Of a DNA stretch of 64,000 nt, positions 61,801 to 64,000 are shown piece by piece (the first letter of the stretch is position 1; each line of letters opens with the position of its first letter). Source of the DNA: Dasypus novemcinctus (Eukaryota > Chordata > Mammalia > Cingulata > Dasypodidae); assembly GCF_030445035.2 (NCBI RefSeq), contig NC_080673.1, positions 36,824,365-36,888,364 on the forward strand, given 5' to 3'. Both the position numbers and the translations under genes were made by a program. The notes under the pieces were generated by a model. The model had not been told where the DNA came from. It did no database searches and saw only the letters and a list, made by a program, of their open reading frames with translations.

Positions 61801-62394
61801 AAATATATCAGTCAATTCTAACTTCAGTGTTCAATCTACCCCTCAGACCTGGCAGACAGAAGATGCCCAGTACATATTTCTTGAATGAATGAATGAATGA
61901 GTATATTTTAAATACTTATATCTGAATTATTCTGATAATTTTCAGAGAGATGTTTTGGCATATAAGTTTCTCAATTTGACTTCTAAAAAGAGAAAACATA
62001 TTCCCACTACTAGTAGTTTATTTCCATATGCATAATTTTCTTTTTAAAAAGAGATGTGGAAGATTTTATCAACTACTCCAGAGCTACAGATTCCATGCTT
62101 TTTCAGTCTGGTTATCAAATTTTTACTCTGGTAGAATCAAAACACACTATGAATAACAGTTGTGCTCTTCTTCAACCAAGTGGGTTAAATTCTTACGTGT
62201 CTGTCTTTTTCTTTTCATCTTCCAGGGCTCTTAAAGTGAGCTGCAACCTGTCTGTGAGGATTTCCAGTTCTTGGGTCAGTTTGTACTCCTCTCTGAATTG
62301 TTCTCCCAAAAGAACGAGATCGCGAGTGGCATCGTGCAGAGGGATGTCACTAAGGTATAGACCTCTCCTTGTCAGATCGTCCAAGTTCATCACA
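53997..62394 (-). CDS. GUCY1B1: GUCY1B1 (soluble guanylate cyclase beta-1), six 3' coding exons
   Basis: The beta-1 subunit of the cytosolic, nitric-oxide-activated guanylate cyclase, which pairs with an alpha subunit to turn GTP into cGMP. In gene order the exons are 62394-62197, 59208-58971, 57929-57789, 56144-55990, 55248-55122 and 54020-53997. They give about 294 C-terminal residues of a protein of about 619. The order is a signalling-helix coiled coil ([20 protein letters not shown]), then the class III cyclase domain. Beta-type features are visible: FSGIVGF, where alpha subunits have the metal-binding Asp, plus [10 protein letters not shown] and [14 protein letters not shown]. The last carries the Cys, Asn and Arg used in guanine and triphosphate binding. 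All splice sites are GT-AG, phases match, and no lesion is seen. The H-NOX heme domain and middle domains lie beyond 64000. Confidence 0.97.
54021..55121 (-). other. Last GUCY1B1 intron
   Basis: Unassigned sequence. The 117-codon minus-strand frame at 54381-54734 has no recognisable match. Confidence 0.55.
55122..55248 (-). CDS. GUCY1B1: GUCY1B1 exon: C-terminal end of cyclase domain
   Basis: A 127-nt exon finishing the arginine codon, then [35 protein letters not shown] and NTGTE, leaving in phase 0 at gtatga. It forms the last strands of the cyclase fold. The acceptor reads cttttag. Confidence 0.96.
55457..55834 (+). mobile_element. Composite DAS-type SINE with two heads and a 27-bp tandem repeat
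   Basis: The first head starts at about 55459 ("gcagatatgactcaaccagt"). It is followed by three 27-28-bp tandem units of the form ctgcaacaagctagac (55554-55635). A second head starts at about 55655 ("cggatgtggcccaggccgt"), with an A-rich tail. It lies in a GUCY1B1 intron, antisense to the gene. The target aaaatatatacacag (55443-55457) seems to recur, expanded, after the tail. Confidence 0.82.
55834..55871. repeat. (AT)n(AC)n microsatellite at SINE tail
   Basis: An AT run followed by an AC run, right where the 3' target-site copy of the SINE should be. Confidence 0.95.
55990..56144 (-). CDS. GUCY1B1: GUCY1B1 exon: catalytic loop ([14 protein letters not shown])
   Basis: A 155-nt exon beginning [16 protein letters not shown] and carrying [16 protein letters not shown]. 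This includes the guanine-contacting Cys and the catalytic Asn and Arg of the beta chain. It ends in NVSEYTY with a split arginine codon (AG|A). The acceptor is tctgcag and the donor is gtgaga. Plus-strand frames over it are shadows. Confidence 0.97.
56440..57115 (+). mobile_element. L1-type 3' UTR, diverged variant
   Basis: Related layout ("tttgtaacaaatgtgttac", "gatggatgggaattctg", A-rich end) with a distinct upstream part ("gtacagactatagttaata"). It lies in a GUCY1B1 intron, antisense to the gene. Confidence 0.5.
57190..57700 (+). mobile_element. L1-type 3' UTR copy
   Basis: Closely follows the 32.6-33.0 kb copy: "attctactatagacttac", "gatgtggaggcagtggcc", "gcatatgggaatccctac", "ctctaagtatctttaaa". 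It ends about 90 bp before the GUCY1B1 exon at 57789. Confidence 0.65.
57789..57929 (-). CDS. GUCY1B1: GUCY1B1 exon: [13 protein letters not shown] segment
   Basis: A 141-nt exon of 47 codons, phase 0 at both ends. It encodes [17 protein letters not shown], with the Glu that recognises guanine, then the [15 protein letters not shown] helix and VDGEPVQ. The human protein, from memory, reads ESVQ here, so Pro for Ser would be a local change. The acceptor is tttgttag and the donor is gttagt. Confidence 0.96.
57930..58970 (-). other. GUCY1B1 intron
   Basis: No repeat that I can name and no coding signal. Confidence 0.55.
58971..59208 (-). CDS. GUCY1B1: GUCY1B1 exon: N-terminal half of cyclase domain
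   Basis: A 238-nt exon completing the threonine codon, then [38 protein letters not shown] and [12 protein letters not shown], ending in NPFVYK at a phase-0 donor (gtacat). The FSGIVGF motif, with Gly where catalytic alpha chains carry Asp, marks it as a beta chain. The minus-strand acceptor reads cccaacag. Confidence 0.97.
60155..60480 (+). mobile_element. DAS-family SINE with internal 25-bp tandem repeat
   Basis: A tRNA-like head ("gcggctgtggctcaactagt", "gtctaccatatgggaggc"), then three units of gcccatgtgcc(g/a)-type sequence, each about 25 bp (60249-60322), and an A-rich tail. It is flanked by perfect aaataaattaag at 60143-60154 and 60481-60492. It is a different subfamily from the 18.2-kb copy. 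Confidence 0.88.
61135..61350 (+). mobile_element. L1-type 3' UTR fragment
   Basis: "ttttaacaaatgtatctcacc"-type motif, "ggtttatggaaatcctg" and an A-rich end, with an upstream small tandem duplication (aaccatgggctatag, about 27-bp period, 61150-61205). Confidence 0.5.
62197..62394 (-). CDS. GUCY1B1: GUCY1B1 exon: signalling coiled coil
   Basis: A 198-nt exon that starts with the last base of a split serine codon, then [16 protein letters not shown]. It continues through [18 protein letters not shown] to [10 protein letters not shown] and leaves in phase 2 (threonine AC|G). It encodes the long helix linking the PAS-like region to the cyclase domain. The acceptor on the minus strand reads tctaccag and the donor gtaaga. 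The 147-codon plus-strand frame over it is an antisense shadow. Confidence 0.97.
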
Positions 62395-64000
62395 CTGGTA
62401 GACAAAGAAATGTGGCAACATCAGTCCCATCTTGCCCACATGGCAATATTAACCCTAAATACCGTCAAGGAATATGATCCCGGCAGCTTTTACTATTAGC
62501 AAACTTGCCTGAAGGAAAAACAAAAATCAAAATGGAGCAAACTTGAAAATGCATTTTTACCAAATTGCACTTTTGGTGACATCAGCCTTAAGTGAAAGAC
62601 AGCATGGAGAACTGCTCTATGAAAGCTGCTCAGGTATTTAACACAAGACTGTTTCTTACTATTTTCACATGTATCAGGAGATGAAGAAAATTTCACTGTA
62701 CTCTCTTAATTAGGGCTAATGGTGCTTCTTTTGAGGAACCAGTTCAGTTTTGCTTAATGGAGTCTATGAATCCTGTTAACTGGGTGCTTTTCCCTTTTGT
62801 AAATGATGACTAAAATTCTGCAACCAGATTTCTGACCCATCGCAAACATGTATCTTATGCATTTAAGACTTTTCGAAATGTGTGTTACATGCTACTCTAA
62901 ATGGGCCTAATTTATTTTCTATTCTTATTCTCTTTGACTGCTTATTTATTTGAAACATTATTTGATCTTGTGAAATTTTAGAAATCTTTGCAACTTACCT
63001 GAAATTATTTTGGACATAATAATGTTTATTGACTCAGTGAAGATCTTGTAAGTAAACAGTTGAGTTTTGTTTGAGTTTATTCTTCAGCTAAAACGTCTTA
63101 ACTTTATATTATTTGTTTGAATTCTTTAAATGCAAAGTAGTTACTTCTGGTCTTTCACAATAATAATTTCTCCAAAATAACATAAGTAAGTTAGGACATC
63201 AGTGAAGAATTTTGGATCAATAAAAATATTTCTGCAATGTCTTCTTAACACAATTGTCCATAAATCAAGGGAAAAATAAGTGTGCTGATATTGAAAAATA
63301 ACCAGAGAGTTTACTAATAAAGCACAGAGTCTCTTTAGATTAATTTTATTTAAATGGATATGAAGGTCAAAGCCCGCTTACAGAAAGCAGCCCATCAGAA
63401 ACATGCCAGACCACCTTCCAAATGACATCTAAGACCTCTCCATGAGCAGAGGAAAAAAACAAAAAATTAGAAGCTTAAAATGGAAATGAATGGCTATAAA
63501 TGCTCAGACTGATTTAGAAAACTTAATCAAGCTTGTAAACATATCAATGTTATAAGCAAATTTATTATTATTTTAATGTATTACTAACAGTTTGTAAAAA
63601 TGTAACCTAGAGCTTTTGGAATTATTTATTGTATAATTAACACTATTTTTAATTGACTTATTATGTGATTTAATGTCGGTATAAATCCTTTCACACACTA
63701 GTAGGTCCTATGTGACAATCTGTGAATGTGTCACTATGTGAACAATTTATGCATATGGCAATTAACAAATAGGCTCCAAATTTTCTACTTCTGTTTCCAA
63801 AAAAACCCCTATTTCTCCATGACAGAAATGATCCCTATTGAGATGTTATCTTTCTATTGAAAGTACTTTGCTGAATGTCAACCTGGGAAGAGGTAGAAGA
63901 AAATAAAATACTTGCTGATAGAAGATGAAGATAGCTAGATCCATGTAGGCTAAAAAAATAAATGGTTTACATTCCTAGTTTTATCTTTTTTTGTGATATA
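62395..64000 (-). other. GUCY1B1 intron, running off the window
   Basis: No further GUCY1B1 exon is recognisable up to 64000. The sequence is AT-rich with nothing named. Confidence 0.6.

Larger units (their letters stand above)
59209..62196 (-). other. GUCY1B1 intron
   Basis: Holds a DAS-family SINE (60155-60480) and an L1-type 3' fragment (about 61135-61350). Plus-strand frames around 59008-59842 have no independent support. Confidence 0.55.

Noticed and set aside
62056..62499. 147-codon plus-strand frame
   Set aside because: It is antisense to the GUCY1B1 coiled-coil exon, whose minus-strand frame matches the family residue by residue.

Overview
The window is vertebrate nuclear DNA, almost certainly from a xenarthran and most likely an armadillo of the Dasypus group. 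The evidence is several tRNA-derived SINEs of the DAS type (DAS-III and related dimeric forms, known from Xenarthra), some with target-site duplications I could locate, on top of older placental repeats (MIR, L1, MLT1-like LTR, hAT-like). There are no bacterial-style genes, operons, tRNA genes or CRISPR arrays. Nearly all long open frames are either SINE-derived or antisense shadows of exons.

Two real genes are present, converging tail to tail. On the + strand, 5720-22242 carries eight consecutive coding exons of ASIC5 (the bile-acid-sensitive DEG/ENaC channel, BASIC/BLINaC), from the start of the extracellular domain to the stop codon. The upstream exons, with the N-terminus and first membrane helix, were not found and should lie before base 1. 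On the - strand, 62394 down to 53997 carries six coding exons of GUCY1B1 (soluble guanylate cyclase beta-1). They cover the signalling coiled coil, the whole cyclase catalytic domain and the stop codon. The exons for the H-NOX and PAS-like domains lie beyond 64000. I translated and frame-checked every exon by hand: all visible splice sites in both genes are GT-AG, all phases match, and there is no stop or frameshift. The pair and its convergent orientation match human 4q32.1.

The roughly 30 kb between the two 3' ends (22.6-52.8 kb) shows no gene. It is filled with L1 3' ends of a lineage-specific type, a longer old L1 (about 49.5-52.6 kb), two related degenerate LTRs near 39 and 43.7 kb, an MLT1-like LTR, a small hAT-like element, SINEs, simple repeats and a 32-base poly-G run. 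The ASIC5 introns hold SINE insertions, MIRs, a hAT-like element split by a SINE, and a 59-bp alternating purine-pyrimidine tract.

Nothing here looks like an undescribed system. The points worth a second look are a tandem NAGNAG acceptor in ASIC5, the poly-G run, the Z-DNA-type tract, a dimeric DAS-III sharing one target-site duplication, a DAS-III copy without its B box, and nested transposon insertions.
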